64,000 bases of DNA from Lichenostomus cassidix (taxonomy: Eukaryota; Chordata; Aves; Passeriformes; Meliphagidae): NCBI GenBank assembly GCA_008360975.2, contig CM039182.1, positions 144,712,656 to 144,776,655 of the forward strand, in the 5' to 3' direction. Positions 33,667 through 44,332 of this stretch are shown here, piece after piece; the stretch's first letter is position 1; the number at the start of each line of letters is the position of its first letter. A program made the position numbers and the translations under genes. The notes under the pieces were generated by a model. It was given only the letters and a program-made list of their open reading frames with translations. It was not told where the DNA came from and searched no databases.

Positions 33667-33722
33667 GAGGAGGGGAGAGAAGGTGAGCTGCCTTCTCCTC
33701 ACCATGCTCCTCTCCCCTCCTC
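33667..33722. repeat. nested inverted repeat, 13-bp outer stem
   Basis: GAGGAGGGGAGAG (33667-33679) is the exact reverse complement of CTCTCCCCTCCTC (33710-33722). Inside the 30-nt loop GGTGAG (33682-33687) can pair with CTCACC (33698-33703). The outer arms are purine on one side and pyrimidine on the other. Confidence 0.88.
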
Positions 33723-34310
33723 TCTATCCTCCTTCAAAGTCCTGCACAGCAGAGTCTGTGCCACGGGCTGGACCTGGATTTGTCCCCTGGATATCCAGCT
33801 CCATTTCAGGGCCACAATATCACATCTGAGAAGCACAAAGGCTCTGCACTGACACAGGCAGGAGCAGAGGCAGAGAGAGAGGGGGTTTGTTTGTGTCTCA
33901 TAGCACTGCCCTTGGCTTTTTGCAAACTCCTCCTTTTAGTCAAGGTGCTGGAATATTTAGAATTTGAAAGGACAAAGACCTAAACATTTAAAGGTGCAGA
34001 GGAAGGAGTGCTGTCCTATTTTTCATTCACAGAGGCATCAAATTCTGATAAAAAGATTTCCAAGACGAGACTTGATCAAAAATTTTCTCCCAGATGTGAT
34101 GTTCGTCAACTTCTGCTCTGGATTTCACACTGCTCATAATAAAAACAATAACAAATCCTACCTCCTAACCACAGAAAATTATATCTGCTCAAGTTGAAAA
34201 GGGGAGCATTTTGATATTTACCTTTGGCATTTTTGCCTATGAGGTAGAGACAATTTAAGATAATAATTTTAGAGCAATTATGTGTGCTCCAGTCATGTCT
34301 GTTTGATTTC

Positions 34311-34351
34311 TAGCTTTCTCTGGCTTTCTCTAGCTTTCTAGCTTTCTCTGG
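34311..34351. repeat. short imperfect tandem of TAGCTTTCTCTGG-type units
   Basis: TAGCTTTCTCTGG, CTTTCTC, TAGCTTTC and TAGCTTTCTCTGG follow one another in about 41 bp. A small slippage-derived array. Confidence 0.8.
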
Positions 34352-37334
34352 CCTATATGTTTATTTTTTTGTCTAAGAAGCTCTGCAATTGTATATATTT
34401 AAAAGGCAGTGATTTCAATAATCGCTTCATAAAGTTCAAGCAATTTGTCAAAACATGATCTTCATTCCTAATTAATGTAATGGAATAGAACAGCTAATGT
34501 ATCAAATTTCATGCTTTTGATCCCAAAGGGGATCAGGAGATGAGGAGCTCTTGAAACAAAGATGTGATTCATTATGTGAAGCACAAAATTGAAATCATCA
34601 GATTTGTGGAAATGAATTGTGAAGACAGTATATGCTGAAAAACAAATAAAATAGGATGAAAAGCTTGTGATACGTTTCTGTAGCTAACAGAAAGGAGGGG
34701 CTGAAGCCTGAAAAAATATAGTGTCTGATTTTATTAGTCTTCAGCAACTAGGAAACATTTGTGTTACATTTGTCCAATTTTTTTTCCTTCTTGAACATGA
34801 AATGTTCTATCTTGCTCTTCTTCTCATCCTAAAATGAAACAAGCAGCCACATCCTTATGTTCTACAGAATAAATTTACCATAGAGAATTTAATCTTTCCT
34901 GCATTTTTGGAATTTTACTTTCCTTTTAGCAATGATTTTGTTGCATTTTTTTCTTCTGCCATATGCTGAACCACCTTTAATATCCCTAGTTGAACTACTA
35001 CACTTAGAAAATCTGCATTTTCCAAGCCATGGAGGCATGAATAAGTGCCTCAGCACTTTCCCCTCACTGTCATTCAGACTGAGAGTAAAGAAGTTTTCCT
35101 CAGATTCCTAACAAAACCTCCTAGCTAAGCTTTTCAAGATAATTAATGATTTTCAGTGATTTTTGGGAAAGAAATTAAATACCCTCAAGACAAGAAGAGA
35201 GCATGTGATTTCCAAAATGACATAGTATTTGCCTTGGTGAGTCAGAGGCAATTGAAGCCACTACAGCTGAGCACTGAAGATGCATGACCTGAACTCTTCA
35301 GACACTTGAACTGGTAAGAGTCAAGCTTTTTACACAGCTCTGCTAGGCAAGTGAGGTCAATGGGATTCTTACACATTGCAGGACAACACTTTGCTGCTGC
35401 AATGCTTTTTTGGTGAAAAAAATGTGGGCAGGGCACTGATAAAGAGTTTGTGGTTGGACCCCAGTGTCCTGCATTTTCTTGTTCCCTCTCTTTCACCTCT
35501 AGTGAGGGGAGACTCCAGATGTGACTCCTTGGCACAAATTGAATAAACACCTGCTTAAAAATACAGGTTGTTTTTTGTTCCACTATTTTTTAGGATTTTT
35601 TTTTTCCAGAGCTGCAGTTTGATGAGTGAAAATGTCCTACTCACAAAGCATTCATGGGAACATTTGTTATAGCCCTAGCAGTAGCCTTTAGCTTAAATAG
35701 CTCATCTTCTTCCCTGGTGCTTAACTTCTGATGCATTTGTACTCAGCAATCAGATCTCCTCCCAGCCTTAGTTTCTGAAATGCTCGGAATTCATCAGTTT
35801 CCTGTTCTTAAGTAGTTTTTCCATTTCCCTAATGACCATGGGATTTGAATGTTGTACAATATTGCAGACAAGATTTCATCAATGCCTTGGACTGTCAAAT
35901 TATTAATTCCCTCACTCTAACAGAAGTATCTCACCTGGTGTCATATATTCTGTTTTTCAGTAAATGATCACTGCTAGTTTCTGTTAAAAGATTTTCTGTA
36001 AAATTTCTGCAATACGTCAAAGGTGAGTCTGAGTCAGAGAATGGGTAGGGTTGGAAGAGGAAAAAAACCCAACAAAATGTAAAACCAAAAACTTCATGAG
36101 TAAAAGTTCTCTAACACAGCCTGAGAAAAACTAATTTTGTGAGAATCAATGGACTATAATAGAATTAACACTGCTAAGAAACAGAAGTTAAAAGATCAGG
36201 CAGTAAGACAGAAACATTATGTTCAAACACTTTTTGAATTAGAATTGCACATTATCTGTCTGAATGTGCCTGTGCAGCGTAGCAAGATGTGTTATCTGTT
36301 AGCTATCAGAGACTACTGGAGTCAGCACTGCATCCACTGGATGTTCTTTGTTTCTGTCAATGGTTTTTTTAAAAACCCAACATGTTGTGAAAAATGAAGG
36401 GAGAAGAGTTCTGATGTTTGGATTGCGAAAGGAAATGCAGTAGTCAGTGTGCCTTTGAAATATGTAAACTGTTTATGGCTTGAATTGCTGTACAGTGCAC
36501 AGAGATTTAGATTTCTGGGGGAATTGAAGGGGAAAAAACCCTTTTTTGGGATGGATTTTTTGCAGGCTGTTAAAATTTGACACATGTATCTTTTCAAGCC
36601 CTTAACCTAGTGAGTTAAAAAAAAATAACACAACAAAATGTCCTTATCTTCAAAATAAAAGTAGTGTTCTTACAGAATTTCAAGATCAAATACTTGAGCA
36701 AATCTCATGGGAAACATTCATCAATTAATTATAAGGACAATTCCTAGAACCCATATTGTTCACTTTTGATTTAGTGAGCCTGGACGTTTTCCTGCACTGG
36801 GAGATGTTGCAAAGGCTTTGCAGATTTAGAGTGACAGAATTTTTAAATTTTTTTTACACAGTTTCTGATCTCATCCCAACAGGTATTGGGTTTACCCATA
36901 CATAAAATCAGGGCATAAGGAGAATTTCCAGGTTTTGTTCTTTATCTCTAGAAGTGTGATGTTAAATGCTTGGTATTCATCTTCATCAGGAAATTTGTCC
37001 TCATAATTGTGGAGTCAGTAAAACTATTTCATATTTTCACCAGAAATAATAAAGCCTCTTCTCACGGGTAATGAGGTAAATCTCAGACATTTCAGAGACT
37101 TGTCAGGTTTTATGGATGGGTAATAGATAGAGTCTTGTACTTTATTCTCTAGAGAGGAAATATCTGGGGGAAAGAAAAAAAAGCAACCTTTAAGGAAAAT
37201 TATTCTTTCTTTCACAACTAAAAACAGTTGAAAATAAAACCTCTTCTGGAAAAAAAATTTTGAGTGTGTCTAAATTTTATTGCTATAGATATGATTTACT
37301 GTATAACGATCCCTGTGTGCCATCTTTGCATTCA

Positions 37335-37582
37335 TCTCACTGATCAAGAAAATAATTTAGATTCCAGAATCTTTAGGCCTATGATAATGGCTTAGTATAA
37401 AGAGTCATTAATGTTGTAAATTATACTCACAGCTGTTAGCAACATGTAAGTATCTTGTTTTCCCTCTTTTGGTTTAGATGAACGTCAATTAGCTCAGTAA
37501 TATTTACACTAATACTTTATTTATTTGGTGCAATTGTCCATCTGTTTCAGTAGTGATGGAAGTTACAATGATTCTGCTGGAT
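37335..37582. repeat. copy A of an unidentified diverged duplicated sequence
   Basis: Colinear with 38958-39218. Shared anchors in order are CTGATCAAGAAAATAA (37340), GTAAATTATA with TAAGTATCTT, GTCAATTAGCTCAGTAATAT (37484), GTCCATCTGTTTCA (37536) and TTACAATGATT...CTGG (ending near 37580). Offsets between anchors stay at 1626-1637 bp. By eye the best 100 bp are about three-quarters identical and the rest less. No known family recognised. There is no convincing open frame. Confidence 0.7.
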
Positions 37583-38957
37583 GTAAAGGAATCAGATTTA
37601 TTTACTGTTAAACCTTCCCAGGAGGTAAGAGAAGCCATGCTCATAATTTTCCTACGTACAGACAATTGTAAAAAGGGAATGTGACATCTCTCAGAGACAT
37701 AAGAAACAATTCCAAGAAAGGCAAAAATAAATGATCCTGTTTTTTGTTATATGTGAATATGCCGCATGGAAATAGCAGTAAAAATAACAACAAATTCATG
37801 ATAAAGTCACCAACATTATAACTGAGTTAAGTGCACTGAGTAGTGTTGAGCTCAGCTCAATGTTGTGGTACCTAGTTTTATCCTGGGCAGAAAAAGAAAG
37901 AGAAAAAATGAACAAAAATATTTTTATCATCCAAACAGGATATTTCTTCCCATCCTACTCAACTTGAAGGTAACCCGGACAAATCAGAACCTTTGGGTCT
38001 CACCCTGCTGTTTTACTGGTTGATAATCCACCAACCTCCCATGATCTCAAGGGTCAATCTGATGCTCTCCATTTTATCTCATTCTTGTCTTCAAATGGCA
38101 GTCCATGATTTTTCACCTCCTTTTCAGGTACATTCTTTCTCCTGCCTCTTCAACACTTAGAGAGACCTGCAAAAGCATCAGTTTCTTCTGAAAACTCTCT
38201 TCCACCCTGATGCAATACAGCATTTATTCAAGTTAACAATATTTATGTTCCGTTTAGATTTAATGGTTCCAGGTGAGCAACCCTTCAGACACAGATGTTT
38301 TCTTCCCTTTCACTTTCACAAACTCTTGGTGAAATCATCAGACATATCTCCAAGCCATGAATTTCTTGACTCCAGGTGAGCAGTTAAGGGGACAGAGTTA
38401 ATTTCAAGTTATGGATTTATGGATTAGCCCCATGCTGCTTTATATTCTGAGGCTTTTACATATAGGATCTCTATACCTACACAGGGGAGCTACACATATC
38501 AAAGGAAGACTGACATGGGTCCCATCAGCATTTTGCAAAACATGCATGTTCCCTTTTGCAGTTATTTTAAGGGTTATAGCCTTAGGAGTTGTGGAAAATG
38601 TGAGCTGTCCTGCAGTTTGAGAGGGGTTTGTATACAGTAGTCTGGTAATGGACTCTAATAAAGAAGGGATTAAAGCTTGTGAACCTTCTGAATGTTTTAC
38701 TGTTGATTAACTGAAATTAATGATGTGTTAGTGTCTGGCTCTTTCCTTAGGGGCTATAAATTTACTGAATGGCAATCAATTATGAGTAAATAATTTTAAA
38801 TGCATGTTATTTCTAAAATTATACAATATAGACAATCCTGAATGAATCTGGATTTTTTACGTGACTTCTTTATGAAACAAAGTCCAAACACACTTGATTT
38901 ACACTTTCCTATGGATGTGTCATTTACTAGGCTAACATGATGCATTTTCTTTTCATG
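37583..38957. other. unannotated spacer between the two duplicated copies
   Basis: About 1.4 kb without recognised coding or repeat content. If the flanking copies were LTRs this would be the internal region, but no retroviral motif is visible. Confidence 0.45.
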
Positions 38958-39218
38958 AGACTGCATTGATCAGGAAAATAAATTTGGTCCAAGAGTTACA
39001 GGTTTTATTCTCCCTTAGGAAAATTGCTCACTAAAAGACATCACTAACACAGTAAATCATAGTCAGAAATGTTGAAACCATGAAAACATCTTATGTGCTT
39101 CTTTTTGATGTAATTGAGCATCAATTAGTTCAGTGATATTTGCATAAATACCTCTATTTTGTGGGCAGGACTGTCCATCTGTTTCACTAAGAACTTAATT
39201 ACAATGTTTTTTCTGGAA
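38958..39218. repeat. copy B of the unidentified diverged duplicated sequence
   Basis: Matches copy A in the same orientation: TTGATCAGGAAAATAA (38966), GTAAATCATA with AAACATCTT, ATCAATTAGTTCAGTGATAT (39120), GTCCATCTGTTTCA (39173) and TTACAATGTTTTTTCTGG (ending at about 39216). Weak similarity may extend upstream to TGATTTAC (38895 versus 37292) with a ~23-bp indel. Confidence 0.7.
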
Positions 39219-39539
39219 AAGAAGAAATTAATTTTTCTGAAGGTTAACCTTTTCTATAAGACATGTTCACTAGAAAACAGCAAACAAATATAATCTGATT
39301 AAATATTTTGTCTTGAAAAATAAGATGTTAATTAATGAAAACAAAAAATAGTTCCAAATTATAACAAAGGATTAGTTCTAGTTTTTAAGGCCATAATTCT
39401 CATTATGTTAACTATCACAGCTCAGTATTGATGCCTTCTTTCTCAAGAATAATGCCAAGACCCCTGGGTTTGTTTTGTTATTTAAAGCACATTGAGAGAG
39501 GGGAATCTCAATCTGCCTTTCCCACTCCTCCCAGCTTGA
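39219..39539. other. unannotated AT-rich stretch
   Basis: About 0.3 kb with nothing recognised before the CR1 element. Confidence 0.5.
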
Positions 39540-40540
39540 CACTTGGGCCAGCAAGGGATGCCCAGAGCCTGGAGAGGGATGGCAGGTCATCAGGAGAGCA
39601 CCTGGAGAGCAGCACAAAGGAATTCCAGCCAATCTGGCCAGGGATTCATCTTCTTTGGGGGCCCAAATTAAATACATTTATCACACACATGGGGCATGGG
39701 GAATAAACAAGGAGAGCTAGAGCTCTGCACATGCCTGCAGGGCTGTGATCTTGTGGACATCATGGATATGTGGAGTGATGGTTTCCATGACTGCACTGTG
39801 GAAAACTATGGTAGGCAAGAATATAGACTCTAGGAAGGACAGGCAGGGAGATGAGGAGGGGAAAACACCATGAATATCAGTGACCAGCTAAGTGCACAGA
39901 GCTTCACCTGGGGAAGGACAAGGAGGTCATGGATCAGGTTTGAAGGGTGGGCAGAGATATTTGACATTACAATGAGGCTCTGGTGCACATTGCCCAGCAA
40001 GGAACACTGAGTGGCTGAGGATCTCTCCAGACACGTAGCAGCAGCTCCACATTCACTAGACCTGGTCTTCCATAGGGGATTTCAAGCATTCTAGTGCCTG
40101 TTGGAAGGACAACACAGCAGGGCCTAAGCAATCCAGGAGGCCTCTGGGAAGTGTTGATAACAACTCCTTTCTCCATGTGACAGAAAAACTATGTGGAGAG
40201 GTGCTGTGCTGGACCTTGTTCTCGCTAAAAAGGAGGGGTTGATGGGGAATGTGAAGCTCAAGGTCAGCCTTGGTTGCAGTGACCCTGAGATGGTGGCATT
40301 CAGGATCCTCAGGACAGCACACCACACAAGGAGGGCACACATCAAACTCACGCCCTGGGCTTCAGGACAGCAGACTTTGGTCTCTTCAAGGATCTCCAGT
40401 AGAGTGCCATGGGATAGAGCCCTGGAGCAACACATCCCAGCAAAGAGGAAGTTGGACAATGACACCAGGAGGCCTGTGTGGATGAACAAGGAGCTCATGG
40501 ACAAACTCAAACACAAAAAGGGAGCCCAAAGATCAGGTTG
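39540..40540 (+). mobile_element. CR1 LINE fragment: start of ORF2, endonuclease domain and linker to reverse transcriptase
   Basis: The region just before ORF2 carries AAATTAAATACATTTATCAC. The ORF2-like start at 39696 reads MGNKQGELEL, then VDIMDMWSDGFHDC in place of the endonuclease motif 'ITETWWDESHDW'. Farther on, the frame from 40191 reads AVLDLVLAKKEGLMGNVKLK, SLGCSDPEMV, RVPWDRALE and RPVWMNKELMDKLKHKKGAQ, matching the CR1 endonuclease-to-RT linker. An in-frame stop near 39808, a lost 'GDFNHPD' motif near 40080 and frame changes show it is dead. The expected reverse-transcriptase domain is absent. The sequence passes at about 40533 into CR1 3'-UTR sequence. Confidence 0.9.
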
Positions 40541-40711
40541 GATGGGACCTTGAGAAAGCTGGTCTAGGCAGGTTTGCAAAGAAGGATTCTGTGATTGATT
40601 CTGTGATTCTGTGTTTCTGTGATAGTTTAAGGTGTCCCTGCCTTAGGCAGGAGGGTTGGAATTAGATGATCTTTAAGGTCCCTTGAACCTCACGCATTCT
40701 GTGGCTTCCTG
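40533..40711 (+). mobile_element. CR1 3' UTR end, interrupted by an octamer-repeat block
   Basis: AGGTTGGATGGGACCTTGAG, then CTGGTCTAG at 40533-40566 is CR1 3' UTR. It is followed by about 60 bp containing GATTCTGTGATTGATTCTGT, then GATTCTGTGTTTCTGTGAT, and CR1 3' UTR resumes at about 40629 with AAGGTGTCCCTGCCTTAGGC, TTGGAATTAGATGATCTTTA and AGGTCCCTTGAACC...CATTCTGTGG. The element thus has one 3' end inserted into, or duplicated within, another. Confidence 0.85.
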
Positions 40712-43700
40712 AGTGTCTCAGGCAAGAACAAGGGCAACAAGTAGCCAGTCAGGTGCAAAGGCAACTCCTCCATCTGTTCAGAGCTGAGCCACATTGATAT
40801 GGTGGCATAAATCACATGTTCTGCCCTTCTCTTATCTGGATTCTACTGAAAGCTCACAAAATTAGCTGTTTGCACAAGTTTTCACGTGCTATTCCAAGGT
40901 CATTTTTTTCTCTCAAGCTTTCTGTCCTCCCTCTGACTTTCATAATCACACACCATCCCTCTCTTCCATATTAAAATGGCTCATGAACAGATGAAGAGAT
41001 TTTGTAATTTTTCAAACAGATCCCCAGCTGAATTAATTGCTGTAAAATAGTAGCTCTAGAGGTATGAGTATCCACCTTCCAGTGACTGACCTGTAATGAT
41101 AAGCGACTAGTTGCCAAGAATACTTACAAGATAACTCCTTTCATCCAGGAGATAAAGGCCTTTGTTCTTGGAACTGACAAGTCAGAGTTATAGTTTCATT
41201 TCCTTATGTGTCATCCAATCTGTAATTGTTAAGCTTTTGGCTTTAATGTATAGATTTATTCCATCTCCAACAAAGCTTTGATCCATAATTTAGCCCAAGA
41301 GCTTGAGTTGCCCCTTGTGTCCAGGACTATTAAATCAAGAGAAACTTTGTTAAAGTTGGTGGACAACCACTGCAGTTGTTCCAGTGCAGAATTGGTGTAT
41401 GTGAAGAAGAGAGTGAGATGGCTAGTCTGAACTCAGTTCTGAAAACATCTTCCTTGAGTTTTCCAGCTAATTTTTTGCTTAGCTGATAATGTGCAGTTTG
41501 CTTGAAAGTTCGGTGCTTTTACAGATGCCCTTTTCCATGTCTTACACACATTAAAATGTTACCATAGAGAAAGTAGGTAAATAAATGCATCTAAATTGAG
41601 CAGTCTTTCCCCTTTTTCTCTGCCTCAGTTCAATGAGGTTTTTTACACCACAGTTTTGCTGATGGTCCTGCCTCTGGTAAAAATCCTCACCATCAAAATC
41701 TGCTTACCCTGAAAAGTTAATTTAACTACGTGGCACATACCAGACTAAAGGAAATTTCCCCATAGCAGTGTACTAGGAAGGCAACAACACAAAAAAGCAT
41801 AGAAACAGAATACTTGTGGACAATGTAACAAAAAGTCTTTGAGTTCCTTTAATGTAATATCTGATACCAGTAGCAAATGTGTTCAGAAAAAAGAAACCAA
41901 TAAACCCTCACAACATTTTCTCTTTGCACATTCCCATTTCTATAGGCAAGGTAAAACATGGGAGATTTAATGGAGGAGGAGATTACTGCACTAATGAAGG
42001 GCTAGGATGAAATATTAGAGAATAACAAAAGCTCATATAGAACATAATTTATTTTTCAGTGTAACATAATGACACTACTGCAGATAAAGAGTTTGTTCTC
42101 ATTTCCATTACAATCTGTTTGCTAATATAATTCAGTTGTAAAACAGAGAAAAAACATTTCTTAAATCTTGCCAGAAGGTCCAACTCACAACACCACCTTA
42201 GAAAATCCAACTTTCACCAGTTTAAACCTGTCTCTGTGAGCATACTGGGCTCTTCTTGTTCCACACAGGATGAACTCAAAGCATAACTCCTTCTGATTCA
42301 GAATTAATCTAGATCCCTACGCCTTTTCTTCTACGATGTATATATATCTAATTCTAGATTAGTCTCTAAGGATTAAATAAGGAAGGACTGGACTATTTTC
42401 AGTTGTTTCTGGACTCCCTGACTCCAAGAAAACATGTGTGCTTTCTGTAACACCTTATCCTGTTGCTTAGAGAAATGTTGCTGAAGATTATAATTATATC
42501 CTCGCTTTACTGATTATTTCTGGTGTTTCAGTGCTTTTCTCCTGTCCCAGTGCATCTATCTCCTCATGTGCTAACCACATGTACATTTAGCAATCAAAAA
42601 AAAGTGCTTCAGAAACAACCCAAAATGTGTTTCATATGTCTGTTTTCCATAGCTCACAGTTTCCTGGAAATGTTGGCACTTACCTTACTTCTCCACATTC
42701 TTGCAATGCCTTTACTTCTGCAGTCTTTGGCCTTTAGAGTACCTCGACATCTTGCCCTGGGATAAATACAACCTGCCTTGCCAGCCAGCAGCACACTAAG
42801 AGGCAGTGAGCATTCAGGTACTTTCATCGTTTTGGGTACAGAAAGCTTCCTATGATCTGGGTGAAGATTTAGCAGCATTTTCTCCCAGCTTTAAGCAAAA
42901 GACATTGAAATTACTAATAATCTCAGTTAGCCATTAGGAGCTGAACTGATTAATGGGCTAGTGAAGGTAAAGCACTATGGAAACATGAAGTGTTTTACAC
43001 TTGGTGCTATTGTGATAATTAAGACCAATTCTTTTCAAATTCTTTTCTCAAGGCTTAGACCCACTGTTAAATTAGTTCAATTTAAGGAGTTACCAAGCAT
43101 TAGTAGAGCTGCAGTAGTCAGTAGTTGCCCTTACATGTACCCTTGTCCCATAGCAACAGTCTGATAATTTCACTTCATGTAGCTTGTAGTAAAATTATAT
43201 TCAGTACGTTGTATTTGGGTTGTTACTGCAGTACATCAATTGACATTGAAAGAAACTCTCTTTCATTCTTTCTGTGGCTGCTTGGTCCTTACACACCCTT
43301 TTCCTTGTTGAAACAGCTATAGGGCACTGTATTAAAATAAATAAACTGAAAAACAAATTTCCATTGTTAATATTGTTGTTGTTATCCTGAATGATGATTT
43401 GTTTTCAGCTCTTTTTTCTTCTAAGCTCATGTGAGGTTTGTGTGTGATCAGCCTCAGAAAAGGGGAAGAGTAGCACTTCTTCTTTTAATACTCTGGCAGC
43501 TTAAAACCTATGTTGAACTGCAGTTTCTCTAACCTTAAACTGAACTTGCTGTAGGTGAAGAGAACACAAAGCCCAGAGTAGACTCTTCTGTGAAGGTTCA
43601 TAGCCTTAGTAACTTTTTTGTACTGTTGAGCTGTCACCATTCACAATGTTTTGAAAGGAGCATAACATTTTATGCCATCAGTTTCTTAATTATCGACTGA

Positions 43701-43967
43701 GAACTTATGAACTCAAAATTTTACACATTTCTGCTTGAAAATTCCAGCATCCATGGGTGTTCTATTTATCTTATGGCAATTGGTTAGTGAAGGCAAAAAA
43801 GTATTTTCATGAAACCAGTGCAACTTTTCATTGTCAGTAAGTTGCTTATTTTACCTTATTTTTCATCTTTTAAAAGCCAATTTTAAGTAACAAAAAATGG
43901 CATGCCTTGTTTCATATGCATAAAAGTAAAAGTTCTCTGGGTGAGCTATTTGTGTCTTCACAAAATG
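40712..43967. other. long unannotated non-coding stretch
   Basis: About 3.3 kb. No CR1, LTR or microsatellite recognised, and no open frame above about 80 codons that suggests a gene. Confidence 0.5.
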
Positions 43968-44332
43968 ACAGAATGGGTAATTTGGAAGGGACAACAGTGA
44001 GTCACCTGGTCCAACCTCCCTGCTCAAGCAGGATCATCCCAGAGCACAGTGAACAGGGTTGTGTCCAGGTTTTTTTTCAATATCTCCAGTGGGGTGACTC
44101 CAAAACCTCTCTGGGCAATCTGATTCACTACATGGTCACTTGCACAATAAGGAAGTTCTTCCCCATATTCAGGTGGAACTTTCTGGGCATCAGTTTCTGC
44201 CCATTCCCTCTTCTCCTGTTACACCCTCTGACATCCACCCTTCAGATACTCATAGACATTGATGAGGTTCCCTCTCAGTCATTTCTTAAGGCTGAACAGG
44301 CCCAGCTCCCTCCCATCTGGGCTGTTTTAAAA
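43968..44332 (-). mobile_element. CR1 LINE 3' fragment (end of ORF2 plus 3' UTR)
   Basis: On the plus strand TTTGGAAGGGACAACAGTGA, CCTGGTCCAACCTCCCTGCT, CAAGCAGGATCATCCCAGAG, GTGTCCAGG...AATATCTCCAGTGGGGTGAC, AATAAGGAAGTTCTTCCCCA, GGTGGAACTTTCTGGGCATC, CATAGACATTGATGAGGTTC and GCTGAACAGGCCCAGCTCCC are, in order, the reverse complement of the CR1 end from 3' tail into ORF2. It is truncated at the 5' side near 44332. The 180-codon plus-strand frame at 43907-44449 is antisense read-through of this element. Confidence 0.92.

Larger units (their letters stand above)
31061..37334. other. long unannotated non-coding stretch with minor simple repeats
   Basis: About 6.3 kb without recognised CR1 or LTR sequence. 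It contains a T16 run at 33027-33042, an inverted repeat at 33667-33722 and a short tandem at 34311-34351 (listed separately). Open frames of 171 codons (minus, 31503-32018), 121 codons (plus, 33487-33852) and 113 codons (minus, 35242-35583) have no recognisable domain. Confidence 0.45.

Noticed and set aside
36029..36060. CR1 tail-like text (AGAGAATGGGTAGGGTTGGA)
   Set aside because: Only about 25 bp resemble a CR1 tip, and the following sequence does not continue the match.
40124..40579. 151-codon minus-strand open frame
   Set aside because: Antisense to CR1 ORF2, whose sense frame carries the recognisable motifs.
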